Notes: generated from the sequence alone by a model not told the origin. 64,000 bases of DNA from Duganella margarita (GCF_009857535.1 NZ_WWCS01000002.1:248001-312000); one strand, 5' to 3'; counted from the stretch's first letter, positions 40,788 through 50,482 are shown. Translations and numbers: made by a program.

Positions 40788-41377
40788 TGCGTGTATTTGG
40801 CCCGGTGATGGTTGCGGTGCTGGTGCTGGGCGGTTGTGCGAGTTCGCCGCCCGAGCATTTCTACAGTTTGAGCAATGGACTGGGCGTGGCCGCGCCGACG
40901 GCGCGCGCGGCGTATTACATCGAGATGCCGGCGGTGACGGTGCCGAAGCAGGTGACGCGCAACCAGCTGCTGGTGACCACCGGCGAGGGCCGCATGGACC
41001 TGCTGGAGCAGGAGCGCTGGGCGGCGCCGCCGGCGGCGGAGATCGGCCAGGCCTTGTCGCTGGCGGTGTCGGGCGAGCTGGGAACGATCGATGCGTTCCG
41101 CACCCCGGTGCCGGAGAATGCGCCGGTGTACCGCATCAGCACCAATGTGCAGCGCTTTGAATCGGCGCCGGGGCGGTATGCGCTGATCGACGCGGTGTGG
41201 AGCGTGCGGCTGGTGGGCAGCACCCAGGTGCTGACGTGCCGCAGCGTGGCGCAGGAGATGGTGGGCGCCGGTTATGACGCGCTGGTGGCTGGCCACCGCC
41301 GCGCCGTGGTCCGTATCGGCAGCGATATCGCCAAGGCCGTGCGGGCGCTGGCTGCCGGAGAAAAATCTGGCTGCTAA
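40784..41377 (+). CDS. pqiC: PqiC-type outer-membrane lipoprotein
   Basis: The 197-residue protein starts with a lipoprotein signal ending in the lipobox LGGC (lipidated Cys at residue 18), then the ABC-transport auxiliary domain (EHFYSLSNG, MPAVTVPKQVTRNQLLV). PqiC docks the PqiB tube at the outer membrane. The stop is followed within 25 bp by the convergent tetR-type gene and a short tandem repeat. Confidence 0.93.
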   Translation: MMRVFGPVMVAVLVLGGCASSPPEHFYSLSNGLGVAAPTARAAYYIEMPAVTVPKQVTRNQLLVTTGEGRMDLLEQERWAAPPAAEIGQALSLAVSGELGTIDAFRTPVPENAPVYRISTNVQRFESAPGRYALIDAVWSVRLVGSTQVLTCRSVAQEMVGAGYDALVAGHRRAVVRIGSDIAKAVRALAAGEKSGC

Positions 41378-41379
41378 AG

Positions 41380-41411
41380 GTCGCTGCTAGGACGGGTCGC
41401 TGCTAGGACGG
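41380..41411. repeat. 16-bp perfect tandem duplication
   Basis: GTCGCTGCTAGGACGG occurs twice head to tail (41380-41395 and 41396-41411). The second copy contains the stop codon of the tetR-type gene on the minus strand, so the duplication just extended its 3' end. Confidence 0.9.
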
Positions 41412-42008
41412 TATCAAGCCAGCTGATATATAACCCGCGATCAGTTGATCATAGACTGCGATGTCACACCGGCTGCGGGCGATCAGCTGAGCGCCTGCGA
41501 CGGCGGCAAAAATGGCCTGGGCACGGATAACGGATTGATCGCTCGGGACACTGTCAGCGGCGGTCAGCACTTGTTTCAACCAGGTGATATTCACCTCGGC
41601 AAATTTGCGGACTTCGAGCTTGATCGGGTCGGGAAGATCGTCTGTTTCCGCCGCCATGAAGCTGCACAGGCAGATGCGATTGTCGCGGCCGAGGGCTTTG
41701 CGAAAAGTATCCGGATATCGGCGCAGGCAGGCCAGCGGGTCGCCCAACTCTTCGAGCATCGCCTGCAGCGTGGCTTCCGAGTCTTCCCAGTAGCGCTTGG
41801 CGACTGCCGCTCCCAGATCGGCCTTGCCGGCGAAATGATGGTACACGCTGGCAGCCTTGATGCCGACAGCGCTGGCCAGATCACGAATGTTCAGGCCGTT
41901 ATAGCCATGCGCCTGGGCCATCCTGGTAGCTTCCATCAGGATCTTTTCCCTCGAATTTGCTTCCGCTTCAAGCTTCACTGTCACTCCAGCCGATAAAAGT
42001 GTTGACAT
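41403..42008 (-). CDS. TetR-family regulator
   Basis: The 201-residue protein has a TetR helix-turn-helix at residues 25-70 (ATRMAQAHGYNGLNIRDLASAVGIKAASVYHHF) and a C-terminal domain of the AcrR/NemR-like group with cysteines (NRICLCSFMA). Thiol-reactive sensing is therefore possible. The start at 42008 was chosen because a longer frame to 42068 would run across the operator palindrome. It is divergent from a glutathione S-transferase gene that it probably represses. Confidence 0.9.
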   Translation of the reverse strand: MSTLLSAGVTVKLEAEANSREKILMEATRMAQAHGYNGLNIRDLASAVGIKAASVYHHFAGKADLGAAVAKRYWEDSEATLQAMLEELGDPLACLRRYPDTFRKALGRDNRICLCSFMAAETDDLPDPIKLEVRKFAEVNITWLKQVLTAADSVPSDQSVIRAQAIFAAVAGAQLIARSRCDIAVYDQLIAGYISAGLIPS

Positions 42009-42034
42009 GGCGCATGTATAACGCACTATCGTTA

Positions 42035-42056
42035 ACCTACCAAACGTTAGGTAGGT
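42035..42056. promoter_or_regulatory. Palindromic TetR operator between tetR and gst
   Basis: ACCTACC-AAACGTTA-GGTAGGT is a 22-bp palindrome with ten of eleven base pairs matching. It lies midway in the 90-bp gap between the divergent genes, exactly where a TetR-type repressor would act on both promoters. Confidence 0.8.
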
Positions 42057-42098
42057 AATTCGAGGCAACTTTCAAACAATTTTTATTCAGGAGTAATC

Positions 42099-42749
42099 AT
42101 GACTTCCATGACGGTGTACGATTTTCCGGTCGGCCCCTATCCGACGCGTGTGCGGATTGCCATTGCAGAGAAGAAGCTGCAGGCGCAAGTCCAGTTCAAG
42201 ATGGTCGATTTATACAAGGGCGAGCACAAGACGCCCGAGTTCATCGCGCAAAAAAACTACTCGGGAACGCTGCCCGTGCTGGAACTGCACGATGGGACCC
42301 TGATTGCCGAATGCACCGCCATCACGCAATATTTCGATACGCTCGATGGCGCTCCCAGCCTGACCGGTACCACGCCGCTGCAGCAGGGGATCATTCACAT
42401 GATGAGCAAGCGAGCCGAAATCGAATTGCTGGATGCGATCAGCGTGTATTTTCACCATGGCACGCCAGGCCTGGGGCCGTCGGTGGAGCTGTACCAGAAT
42501 CCGGAATGGGGATTCCGGCAGCGTGACAAGGCGATCCGTGGCATGCATTACTTCGACACGGTGCTTCAGCATCAACCGTTCATCGCGGGTGCGGAGTTCT
42601 CGATGGCCGACATTACGGTGATCGGTGGCCTGGTGTTCGCTGCCATCGTCAAGCTGGAGATTCCCGCTGAATGCCGCGCTTTGCTGGCCTGGTACGAACG
42701 GATGAAGCAGCGTGAGAGCGTGATCACCCAGCCGGCGTTTTCCAGCTAA
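42099..42749 (+). CDS. Glutathione S-transferase family protein
   Basis: The 216-residue cytoplasmic protein has the thioredoxin-like GSH site (residues 1-80: YDFPVGPYPTRVRIAIAEK, GTLPVLELHDGTLIAECTAITQYF) and the all-helical C-terminal domain with FSMADITVIGGLVF. It probably conjugates or reduces electrophiles with glutathione. CAGGAG lies 8 bp upstream of the ATG. Regulation by the divergent TetR protein is inferred from the shared operator. Confidence 0.93.
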   Translation: MTSMTVYDFPVGPYPTRVRIAIAEKKLQAQVQFKMVDLYKGEHKTPEFIAQKNYSGTLPVLELHDGTLIAECTAITQYFDTLDGAPSLTGTTPLQQGIIHMMSKRAEIELLDAISVYFHHGTPGLGPSVELYQNPEWGFRQRDKAIRGMHYFDTVLQHQPFIAGAEFSMADITVIGGLVFAAIVKLEIPAECRALLAWYERMKQRESVITQPAFSS

Positions 42750-42779
42750 ACAGTTGGCCGCTGCCGGCGGCGATGCCCC

Positions 42780-43697
42780 TCAGGCCTGGGGATCGATGCA
42801 CAGCGTCGCTTCGAAGTGCGCACGCAGTGCCTGGAGTTTGGGCGTGTGTTCGCGGCTGCGTTGCCACAGCAAGTGCAGCGGCAGACCCTGGGTGGTCAGC
42901 TGCGGCAGGATGTTGACCAGGCTGCCGTCGCGGATTTGCGGTTCCACCAGCCAGGTGGGGAATTGCGCCAGGCCCAAGCCGGCGACCACGGCGGCCACTT
43001 GCGATTCGGCCTGGCCGAACACCATGCGGCCGTTGATATGCTGGCGCGCCAGCGGGGCGGCGCCTTCCTGGATGCGCCACGGTTGCGTGCTGCCGTCGGC
43101 GCGGCCGTACAGGATGGCGTCGTACTGCGGCAGGTCGGCCGCGCGCTGCGGTGCGCCGTGGCGGGCGATGAAGGCGGGCGCCGCGCAGAAGATCAGTTCT
43201 TCATTGCCGAGATGGCGGTACCCCACTGCCGCCGGCCAGGCGTCGTCGCCGCCGATCCGCACCACCAGGTCCATGCCGTCTTCGACGACGTCGACAAAGC
43301 GGTCGGTGTACGAGATGTGCGGTGTGATGTGCGGGTGGCGGGCGGCGAACTCCAGCAGCGGCGCCAGCACTTTCATGCGGCCGAAAGTGGCCGGCAGGTC
43401 GATGCGCAGGCGGCCGCCGGGCAGAGTGTCTTCATCCGACAGCGCGCGTTCGGCCAGCGCTACTTCATCGAGGATGCGCAGGCACGAGGCGTGGAAGGTG
43501 GCGCCGGCGTCGGTCAGCGTCAGCTGGCGCGTGCCGCGCTCGAACAACTGCTTTTGCAGCCGTTCTTCGAGCCGGGCGATGGCTTTGCCCACTGCGGAGT
43601 TGGTCAGGTGCAGCCGGGTGGCGGCGGCAGTGAAGCTGCCGGCGTCGGCAACCGCGACGAAGGTTTCCAGGCCTTTCAGGCGTTCGGTGGCGCTCAT
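42780..43697 (-). CDS. LysR-family regulator
   Basis: The 305-residue protein has a LysR HTH (GSFTAAATRLHLTNSAVGKAIARLEERL, residues 20-50) and an effector domain of the group usually found next to MFS or oxidoreductase genes. It is divergent from the MFS transporter gene with the palindrome ATTTAT-TTCT-ATAAAT between them. The effector is unknown. Confidence 0.93.
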   Translation of the reverse strand: MSATERLKGLETFVAVADAGSFTAAATRLHLTNSAVGKAIARLEERLQKQLFERGTRQLTLTDAGATFHASCLRILDEVALAERALSDEDTLPGGRLRIDLPATFGRMKVLAPLLEFAARHPHITPHISYTDRFVDVVEDGMDLVVRIGGDDAWPAAVGYRHLGNEELIFCAAPAFIARHGAPQRAADLPQYDAILYGRADGSTQPWRIQEGAAPLARQHINGRMVFGQAESQVAAVVAGLGLAQFPTWLVEPQIRDGSLVNILPQLTTQGLPLHLLWQRSREHTPKLQALRAHFEATLCIDPQA

Positions 43698-43700
43698 GGA

Positions 43701-43716
43701 ATTTATTTCTATAAAT
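43701..43716. promoter_or_regulatory. Inverted repeat between LysR and MFS genes
   Basis: ATTTAT-TTCT-ATAAAT is a perfect 6-bp inverted repeat starting 4 bp from the LysR start codon. It could be a LysR binding site that allows autoregulation and control of the transporter. Confidence 0.5.
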
Positions 43717-43789
43717 GAGTGGAATTATGGTCCAACATGGGAATATTTTTCTTGGCTATGATGGCCGGTGTTTTTTACCGGGTCAAGGC

Positions 43790-44929
43790 ATGTTTACTTC
43801 TATTCTTCTGGCGGTCGCCGCGTTTGTGATCGTGACCACCGAATTTCTGATCGTCGGCCTGCTGCCGGCGCTGGCGCGCGATCTGCACATCGCGGTGGCG
43901 ACGGCGGGGCAGCTGGTGACGCTGTTCGCGGTGGTAGTGATGCTGTGCGGGCCGTTTCTGACGGCGTGGCTGGCCAATGTCGAGCGCAAGCGCTTGTTCA
44001 TTGCGATTCTGCTGTTGTTCGCGGCGTCGAACGGCTTGGCGGCGCTGGCGCCGAACGGCTGGGTGCTGGCGGTCGCGCGGCTGTTGCCGGCACTGGCGTT
44101 GCCGGTGTTCTGGGGCACGGCCAGCGAGACGGCGGCGCAGATCGCCGCGCCGGGGCAGGGCGGACGCGCGGTGTCGCGGGTGTATCTGGGCATTTCCGGC
44201 GCCATGTTGTTCGGTATTCCGCTGGGCACGCTGGCCTCGGATGCGATCGGCTGGCGTGGCGCCTTCGGCCTACTGGCGGCGCTGTCGCTGCTGATTGCCG
44301 TGCTGCTGGCGGCGTGCATGCCGACGGTGCGCGCGCGCCATCCGGTATGCATGGCGGATCAGTTGCAGATATTGAAAAGCCGGTTCTTCCTGGCCAACGT
44401 CGCCTTGTCGGTGCTGGTGTTTACGGCGATGTTTACCGGCTATACCTATCTGGCGGAGATGCTGGAGCAGTCGGCCGGCGTGGCGCCGGCGCGGGTCGGC
44501 TGGTGGCTGATGGGCTTTGGCGCCATCGGGCTGCTGGGCAACTGGCTGGGTGGCCTGTGGGCCGGCCGTCGGCCGCTGGCGACCACGGCGGTGGTCTGCG
44601 CGGTGCTGGCGGTTGGCATGGTGGCCAGCATGGCGCTGGCCGGCGGCGGCGCTTGGTTTGTGCTGGCGCTGGCGGTGTGGGGCATCGCCAACACGGCGCT
44701 GTATCCGGTATGCCAGATCCGCGTGATGCAGGCGGCGACGCAGGCGCAGGCGCTGGCCGGCACCATCAATGTGTCGGCGGCCAACGGCGGCATCGCGCTC
44801 GGCGCGCTGATTGGCGGCGGCAGTATTTCGACCTGGGGCGCGGGCAATATCGGCTACGTCTCCGGCGCGATTGCCCTGCTGGCGGCGCTGGCGGTGGTGG
44901 CTATCCGGCCGCTTGCATCGCGGCGGTGA
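43790..44929 (+). CDS. MFS transporter, DHA1 family
   Basis: From the ATG at 43790 the protein has 379 residues and about 12 transmembrane helices, beginning MFTSILLAVAAFVIVTTEFLIVGLLP. This is the DHA1 efflux pattern seen in AraJ/NepI-like permeases of sugars or purine nucleosides. LANVERKRLFI gives the loop 2-3 signature. Upstream in-frame ATGs (43715, 43727) would add a polar stretch lacking homology. The substrate is unknown; the LysR gene is divergent. The end overlaps the next LysR gene by 29 bp. Confidence 0.88.
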   Translation: MFTSILLAVAAFVIVTTEFLIVGLLPALARDLHIAVATAGQLVTLFAVVVMLCGPFLTAWLANVERKRLFIAILLLFAASNGLAALAPNGWVLAVARLLPALALPVFWGTASETAAQIAAPGQGGRAVSRVYLGISGAMLFGIPLGTLASDAIGWRGAFGLLAALSLLIAVLLAACMPTVRARHPVCMADQLQILKSRFFLANVALSVLVFTAMFTGYTYLAEMLEQSAGVAPARVGWWLMGFGAIGLLGNWLGGLWAGRRPLATTAVVCAVLAVGMVASMALAGGGAWFVLALAVWGIANTALYPVCQIRVMQAATQAQALAGTINVSAANGGIALGALIGGGSISTWGAGNIGYVSGAIALLAALAVVAIRPLASRR

Positions 44930-45812
44930 TCTGGGCGCGCAGCCAGGTGTTGGCGGGGTCGTTGTCGACGTTGGCGTGCCAGTACAGGTAGACGTCCAGT
45001 GACGGCATCGCCAGCGGCAGCGCCAGGATCTGGTTGTTGAATTGCTGGTTGACGATGCGCGCCAGGCGGTCCGGCATGGTCAGCGCCAGGTCGGTCTGGC
45101 TGACCACGCGGCAGGCGGCGAAGTAGTGCTGGCAGCGCAGGCGGATCTTGCGTTGCAGGCCTTGCCGGCTCAGTTCCACATCTTCCAGTCCCGGCCCGCG
45201 CCGGCGCGAGCTGGTCTGGATGTGCTCCATTTCCAGGTAGGTGTCCAGCGTCAGCGCGCGGCGCTTGACCAGCGGGTGGCCGCGCCGCACCAGCACCACG
45301 GTCTGGTCGCCGGCCAGCTGCGCGCGCCGCACCTCGTTTGGCAGCGGCAACAGCACGTCGATGGCGGCGTCCAGCGTGCCGGCCGCCAGTTCGCTTTCCA
45401 GTTCGCGCCGGCTCACTTGCAGGGTGTTCAGCGTGGCCGACGGCGCGGCCGCCGAGATGCCGGCCATCAGGCCCGGCAGCACGCTGGCCTCCAGTACGTC
45501 GCGCACCGCCAGCGAGAAGCTGCGCTCGCTGCTGGCGGGGTCGAAATGGGCGGCGCCGCTCAGGGTGACTTCAAAGCCGCGCAGCGCGCGCCGCACCTGG
45601 TCGATGATGGAGCGGGTCAACGGCGTCGGCGTCATGACGTGGCCCTGGCGCTCGAACAGCGGATCGTCGAACAGCTGGCGCAGGCGGTTCAGCGCGTGGC
45701 TGATGGCCGGCTGCGTCAGGTTCATTTTGAGGCTGGCGCGGGTGATGCTGCCTTCCGCATAGATCGCTTCCAGCACGATGAACAGGTTCAGATCGACTTT
45801 TGATAGATGCAT
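44901..45812 (-). CDS. LysR-family regulator
   Basis: The 303-residue protein has an HTH near residues 15-50 (GSITRASLKMNLTQPAISHALNRLR) and a NodD/PcpR-like effector domain. The start at 45812 gives the usual MHLSKVDLNLF N-terminus. It is divergent from the histidine phosphatase and acyl-CoA dehydrogenase genes and likely controls them through the T-N11-A type site at 45839-45853. Confidence 0.92.
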   Translation of the reverse strand: MHLSKVDLNLFIVLEAIYAEGSITRASLKMNLTQPAISHALNRLRQLFDDPLFERQGHVMTPTPLTRSIIDQVRRALRGFEVTLSGAAHFDPASSERSFSLAVRDVLEASVLPGLMAGISAAAPSATLNTLQVSRRELESELAAGTLDAAIDVLLPLPNEVRRAQLAGDQTVVLVRRGHPLVKRRALTLDTYLEMEHIQTSSRRRGPGLEDVELSRQGLQRKIRLRCQHYFAACRVVSQTDLALTMPDRLARIVNQQFNNQILALPLAMPSLDVYLYWHANVDNDPANTWLRAQITAAMQAAG

Positions 45813-45838
45813 GGAATTTATCCAATTCAATTAATTCT

Positions 45839-45853
45839 ATTCATTTGATGAAT
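45839..45853. promoter_or_regulatory. LysR-type T-N11-A site
   Basis: ATTCAT-TTG-ATGAAT is a perfect 15-bp palindrome that contains the T-N11-A pattern recognised by LysR proteins. It sits 26 bp upstream of the LysR start codon, in the gap before the divergent operon. Confidence 0.6.
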
Positions 45854-45896
45854 TATAGGCTCCCCGGTAAGCTACAGGTCTGACGGAGGAGGCGAG

Positions 45897-46601
45897 ATGG
45901 GACAAATTTTTCTGGTGCGTCACGGGCAGGCCTCGTTCGGCAAGGCCGATTATGATCAGTTGTCGGAGCTGGGCTTTGAGCAGGCGCGCCTGCTGGGGCA
46001 GTGGTATGCGAACACCCGCCAGAGTTTCAGCAAGGTGATTACCGGCGGCATGGTGCGGCATCGGCAGACGGCCGATACCTGCCTGTCCATGGTGCCGCGC
46101 AAGCAGTTGCTGGAGACCGAGTGGGTGACCGACGCCGACTTCGCCGAGTTCGATCATCAGGAGGTGCTGCTGCGCCATTGCCCGGAGTTTGCCGATGCGG
46201 CGGCGTTCAAGGCGCTGCTGGCCAGCCATGTCGATCCGCCGCGCGCGCTGGAGCATGTGTTCCGCGCCGCCATGCAGCGCTGGATGGGCGGCTGGCATGA
46301 CGGCGACTATGCCGAGACCTGGCCGGATTTCCGCCGCCGCTGCGTGCGCGCGTTGGAACGGCTCGATACCGACAGCCGCCAGCAGACCACGATGGTGTTC
46401 ACCTCCGGCGGCGTGATCGCGGCGCTGATGCAGCATCTGCTGGGCTTGCAGGATTTCCAGGTGATGGAGTTGAACTGGACACTGGCCAATTGCGCCGTCA
46501 CCAAGCTGATGCAGCGGCCCGGCCAGTTCACGCTGAGCTATCTGAACAACTACGCGCATCTGGAATGGCTGGGCCAGCCTGGTGCGGTCACCTACCGATA
46601 A
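45897..46601 (+). CDS. Histidine phosphatase (phosphoglycerate-mutase-like) protein
   Basis: The 234-residue protein has the catalytic RHGQ motif at residues 8-11 with the phospho-His. A second motif, [11 protein letters not shown] (with the His of the usual SHG replaced by Ser-Gly-Gly), lies near residue 165. This altered second motif is common in the branch found beside acyl-CoA dehydrogenases. The natural substrate is unknown. The next gene starts 13 bp downstream, so the two are co-transcribed. Confidence 0.88.
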   Translation: MGQIFLVRHGQASFGKADYDQLSELGFEQARLLGQWYANTRQSFSKVITGGMVRHRQTADTCLSMVPRKQLLETEWVTDADFAEFDHQEVLLRHCPEFADAAAFKALLASHVDPPRALEHVFRAAMQRWMGGWHDGDYAETWPDFRRRCVRALERLDTDSRQQTTMVFTSGGVIAALMQHLLGLQDFQVMELNWTLANCAVTKLMQRPGQFTLSYLNNYAHLEWLGQPGAVTYR

Positions 46602-46614
46602 TCAAGGAGACTTC

Positions 46615-47829
46615 ATGGATTTCGATTACAGCCCGAAAGTACAGCAACTGCAAGCACGCCTGCGCGCTTTCATGGATGAGCATATTTATCCCAACGAGCA
46701 GGCCTTTCATGCCGAGGTGGACGCCAATCGCGCCGCCGGCAACGCCTGGGTGGCGACCAGGATCATGGAAGAGCTGAAGCTGAAGGCGCGCGCGGCCGGC
46801 CTGTGGAATCTGTTCCTGCCGGACTCGGAGCATGGCGCCGGCCTCACCAACCTGGAATACGCGCCGCTGTGCGAGATCATGGGCCGCGTGCACTGGGCGC
46901 CGGAGGTGTTCAACTGCGCGGCGCCGGACACCGGCAATATGGAAGTGCTGGCGCGCTACGGCACGCCGGAACAGCAGCAGCAGTGGCTGGCGCCGCTGCT
47001 GGACGGCCGCATCCGCTCGTGCTTCGGCATGACCGAGCCGGCGGTGGCGTCGTCGGACGCGACCAATATCGAAAGCTCGATCGTGCGCGATGGCGACGCG
47101 TATGTAATCAATGGCCGCAAGTGGTGGTCGTCCGGCGCCAACGATCCGCGCTGCGCGGTGTTCATCTTCATGGGCAAGAGCGATCCGCACAATGAAAACC
47201 GGCACAAGCAGCAGTCGATGATCCTGGTGCCGCGCGATGCGCCGGGGCTGACCATCCTGCGCCATCTGCCGGTGTTCGGCTTTGACGATGCGCCGCACGG
47301 CCACGCGGAAGTGGTGTTTGACAATGTCCGCGTGCCGGTTGGCAATCTGCTGCTGGGCGAGGGCAGGGGCTTCGAGATCGCCCAGGGCCGGCTGGGGCCG
47401 GGCCGGATTCACCATTGCATGCGGCTGATCGGCCTGGCCGAGCGGGCCTTGCAGCAGATGTGCCAGCGCAGTCTGGCGCGGGTGGCGTTCGGCAAGCCGG
47501 TGGCGCAGCAGGGCGTGACGCTGGAGCGCATCGCCGAATCGCGCATTTTGATCGACCAGGCGCGCCTGCTGGTGCTCAACGCGGCCTATATGATGGATAC
47601 GGTCGGCAACAAAGTGGCCGCCAAGGAAATTGCCATGATCAAGGTGGCGGCGCCAAACATGGCCTGCCAGGTGATCGACTGGGCGATCCAGGTGCAGGGC
47701 GGCGGCGGCATGGCCGATCCCTTCCTGGCCCACGCGTACGCCAGCGCCCGCTCGCTGCGGCTGGCCGACGGTCCGGACGAGGTGCACCGGGCACAGATCG
47801 GCAAAATGGAACTAGCACGTTACAAGTGA
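46615..47829 (+). CDS. Acyl-CoA dehydrogenase
   Basis: The 404-residue FAD enzyme has the three ACAD parts. The N-terminal helical domain begins [16 protein letters not shown]; the middle beta domain has [16 protein letters not shown] for flavin and substrate binding; the C-terminal helical domain has [32 protein letters not shown]. The pattern matches the ACAD10/11-like group for long or unusual (e.g. 4-hydroxy) acyl chains. AAGGAG precedes the ATG at 46615. Pairing with a histidine phosphatase under LysR control suggests a phosphorylated acyl-CoA route, which is inferred. Confidence 0.93.
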   Translation: MDFDYSPKVQQLQARLRAFMDEHIYPNEQAFHAEVDANRAAGNAWVATRIMEELKLKARAAGLWNLFLPDSEHGAGLTNLEYAPLCEIMGRVHWAPEVFNCAAPDTGNMEVLARYGTPEQQQQWLAPLLDGRIRSCFGMTEPAVASSDATNIESSIVRDGDAYVINGRKWWSSGANDPRCAVFIFMGKSDPHNENRHKQQSMILVPRDAPGLTILRHLPVFGFDDAPHGHAEVVFDNVRVPVGNLLLGEGRGFEIAQGRLGPGRIHHCMRLIGLAERALQQMCQRSLARVAFGKPVAQQGVTLERIAESRILIDQARLLVLNAAYMMDTVGNKVAAKEIAMIKVAAPNMACQVIDWAIQVQGGGGMADPFLAHAYASARSLRLADGPDEVHRAQIGKMELARYK

Positions 47830-47899
47830 TCGGCCCAGTGTAAGGTAATCGTTTTCCGTCAAACTGTTGCGTGGCTTGCTCACAGGTGTCGACTTCGTG

Positions 47900-47928
47900 T
47901 TGACATCTGTAAAAGCCTGCTTTAATCT
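47900..47928 (+). promoter_or_regulatory. Near-consensus sigma-70 promoter for the TonB receptor
   Basis: TTGACA (47900-47905), a 17-bp spacer and TAATCT (47923-47928) lie about 52 bp before the receptor start codon. This is the best promoter match noted in the window. Confidence 0.75.
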
Positions 47929-47980
47929 TTGTCACCACGCAAGTTAAACGATTAACTAAAACAAAAAGCTGGAGACGACG

Positions 47981-50482
47981 ATGAAAAAACCTATCCTTCT
48001 GACGCCAATGGCGTCGGCCCTCGCGCTGGCCTTGCTGTCGATGAACGCCCACGCGCAACAAGAAGAATCGGCTAGCAAACCCGGCACGCTGGAGACGGTA
48101 GTAGTGACCGCGAATAAACGCGTCGAAAAATTGGAAAGCGTTCCAATGGCGATTTCGGTGATGAGCGAGCAGGAAATCCAGCGCACCAATATCCGCGAAA
48201 TCGAGGACGTGGTGGCGATGATGCCCTCGCTGACCTTGAACTCGGGCACCACCGCCGCCAACAACGCCATCTTCATGCGCGGCATCGGCACCGTCTCGGT
48301 CGGCATCGGCGTCGAGTCGGACGTGGCGGTGATCATCGACGACATCCCGATCGCCACCCAGTTCCAGGCCTTCAAGGATCTGGCCGACGTGTCGCGCATC
48401 GAGGTGCTGAAGGGCCCGCAGAGCACGCTGTTCGGCAAGTCGGCGGTGGCCGGCGCCGTCAACATCGTCACCAAGCCGATTTCCGGCCCGATGGTGTACC
48501 GCGCCAGCACCTACCTGACCAATGACAACGAATGGCGCGTCAACGCCTCGGCCGGCGGCCAGCTGGACGAGCACTTCGCGCTGCGCCTGTACGCCGGCAA
48601 GAGCCGCCTGCCGGGCACTTTCCACAACCTGACCGACGGCAAGGACGTCAACGGTTCGGGCGGCAAGACCTTTATGGCCAAGCTGCAGTGGAATCCGACC
48701 GACACGCTGCAGGTGGACCTGTCGCCGCGCTACAACTTCCAGGACAACTCGCGCGGCGTCACCGCCGTCAACGGCTTCAACCTGCGCACCGGTTCGGCGG
48801 CGGCCGGCACGCTGGTGACGACGCCGATCGGCCTGAATGGCGTGTACCTGAACGGTAATCCGCTGCTGCCCGCCACCTCGGTGCTGGCCGGCATCAACGT
48901 CAACGATCCAAACAACCGCAACGTGCGCCGCGATTTCCCGACCGGGCTGATTTCCAGCGACCGCGGCGTCGGCCTGAAAGTGTCGTGGACGCTGCCGAAC
49001 GAGGCGCAGCTGATGTCGATCTCATCGTGGAGCAAATACCTGGCCAACGACTTCCGCGACCAGGACTTTACCGACGTGCCGACCATCGCCGTCGCCGGTT
49101 CGACTATTCCGACCGTGGGCAACAACCAGTTCGGCACCTACGACATCCGCTCGAAGACGCAGGAGCTGCGCTATGTGTCGCCGGACAGTGGCAGCGTCAA
49201 GTACGTGGCCGGCCTGTGGCTGGCGCATAACGAGATCTACCGCCACTTCATTCGCGGCTACTGCGTGGCGCCAACCGTGTGCAGCTCCACCTCGCCGTCC
49301 AGCCCGACCAACTACTACACCGACATCTACAACACCAACAAGGCGGTGTTCGGCCAGGCGTCGTGGGAATTCATGCCGACCTGGACGCTGACCGGCGGCC
49401 TGCGCGTCAACGAAGAGATTTCCGGCTACCACTACAAGCGCAACTACTACACCGACCAGCTGACCGAGGCCTCGTTCAAGCCGGGTCCGGTCGGCGTCGA
49501 CCAGTTCCAGAGCACCGGCAACAGCGACCGCGCCACCACCGGCAAGGTCAGTCTGCAGAAGCAGATCACACCGGAGTGGATGGTGTATTCGCAGGTCTCG
49601 ACCGGCTACAAGGGCGAGGCGTATGACGTGACCTCGGGTTTGAAGGCGGTGGCGGCGTTCCCGATTCGCCCGGAAACCAGCCAGAGCTTCGAGCTGGGCA
49701 CCAAGGCCAATCTGTTCAACAACCGCATGTCGATTGCGGCCACGTATTTCAAGTCGGATTTCTTCAATTACCAGCAGAACGTGACCTACGTGCTGCCGAA
49801 CGATCCGACCATTTACAGCCAGCTCAATTCGATTCCGAACATCGCCACCCATGGCTTTGAACTGGATGTGAACGCGCTGGCGGCCAAGGATCTGAATGTG
49901 AATGCGGCGCTGGCGTTCACGCTGCCGACCATCGAGAAGTGGGCCAACGGTCCGTGCTACAGCGATTCGACCAATGTGGCGGTGGGCGGCACCAAGCTGG
50001 CGGCCAACGGTTCGATCGCCGGCCAGAACAGCGCCTGCTTCCCGATCGCGCCAGGCTCGACCACCGGCGTGCAGAATCTGGACCATTCCAACTTCCCGGG
50101 CACGCCGAAGATCAAGCTGAATATCGGCGCCACCTATGAGTTCAATGTGCCGACGCTGCCGCTGCGGGCCTTTGTCAACGCCAATGTGCGCTATCAGAGC
50201 AAGTATTACACCAATATCAACAACGATCCGAACTCGGTCAACGATCCGTACAGCATTACCGATGTGGGCTTCGGCGTGCGCGATCCGCAGGACAAGTACA
50301 AGCTCAGCTTCCGCGTCAACAATCTGTTCGATCGCTTCTATATTCCGAATGCGAACTCGAGCGGACCGTCGTCGTTCCGTGCCGGTCCTACCGCCACGTC
50401 GCCGCAGGTGTCGGCCAGCAGCTGGGTGCCGCCGCGTGACGTGTTCCGCTACTTCAGCGTCAAGCTGGACGTGAAGTTCTAA
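47981..50482 (+). CDS. TonB-dependent outer-membrane receptor
   Basis: The 833-residue protein has a signal peptide (about 1-24, ending AHA), a TonB-box region (ETVVVTANKRVEKL) and a plug domain (about 45-165, RGIGTVSVGIGVESDVAVIIDDIP, VEVLKGPQSTLFGKSAVAGAVNI-type pattern). A 22-strand barrel ends in the terminal Phe of KLDVKF. This kind of receptor imports siderophores, sugars or other large solutes; the FGVRDPQ C-terminal region is common in the sequence group from aromatic- and lignin-utilising bacteria. GGAGACGACG precedes the ATG. No uptake partner is adjacent. Confidence 0.94.
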   Translation: MKKPILLTPMASALALALLSMNAHAQQEESASKPGTLETVVVTANKRVEKLESVPMAISVMSEQEIQRTNIREIEDVVAMMPSLTLNSGTTAANNAIFMRGIGTVSVGIGVESDVAVIIDDIPIATQFQAFKDLADVSRIEVLKGPQSTLFGKSAVAGAVNIVTKPISGPMVYRASTYLTNDNEWRVNASAGGQLDEHFALRLYAGKSRLPGTFHNLTDGKDVNGSGGKTFMAKLQWNPTDTLQVDLSPRYNFQDNSRGVTAVNGFNLRTGSAAAGTLVTTPIGLNGVYLNGNPLLPATSVLAGINVNDPNNRNVRRDFPTGLISSDRGVGLKVSWTLPNEAQLMSISSWSKYLANDFRDQDFTDVPTIAVAGSTIPTVGNNQFGTYDIRSKTQELRYVSPDSGSVKYVAGLWLAHNEIYRHFIRGYCVAPTVCSSTSPSSPTNYYTDIYNTNKAVFGQASWEFMPTWTLTGGLRVNEEISGYHYKRNYYTDQLTEASFKPGPVGVDQFQSTGNSDRATTGKVSLQKQITPEWMVYSQVSTGYKGEAYDVTSGLKAVAAFPIRPETSQSFELGTKANLFNNRMSIAATYFKSDFFNYQQNVTYVLPNDPTIYSQLNSIPNIATHGFELDVNALAAKDLNVNAALAFTLPTIEKWANGPCYSDSTNVAVGGTKLAANGSIAGQNSACFPIAPGSTTGVQNLDHSNFPGTPKIKLNIGATYEFNVPTLPLRAFVNANVRYQSKYYTNINNDPNSVNDPYSITDVGFGVRDPQDKYKLSFRVNNLFDRFYIPNANSSGPSSFRAGPTATSPQVSASSWVPPRDVFRYFSVKLDVKF

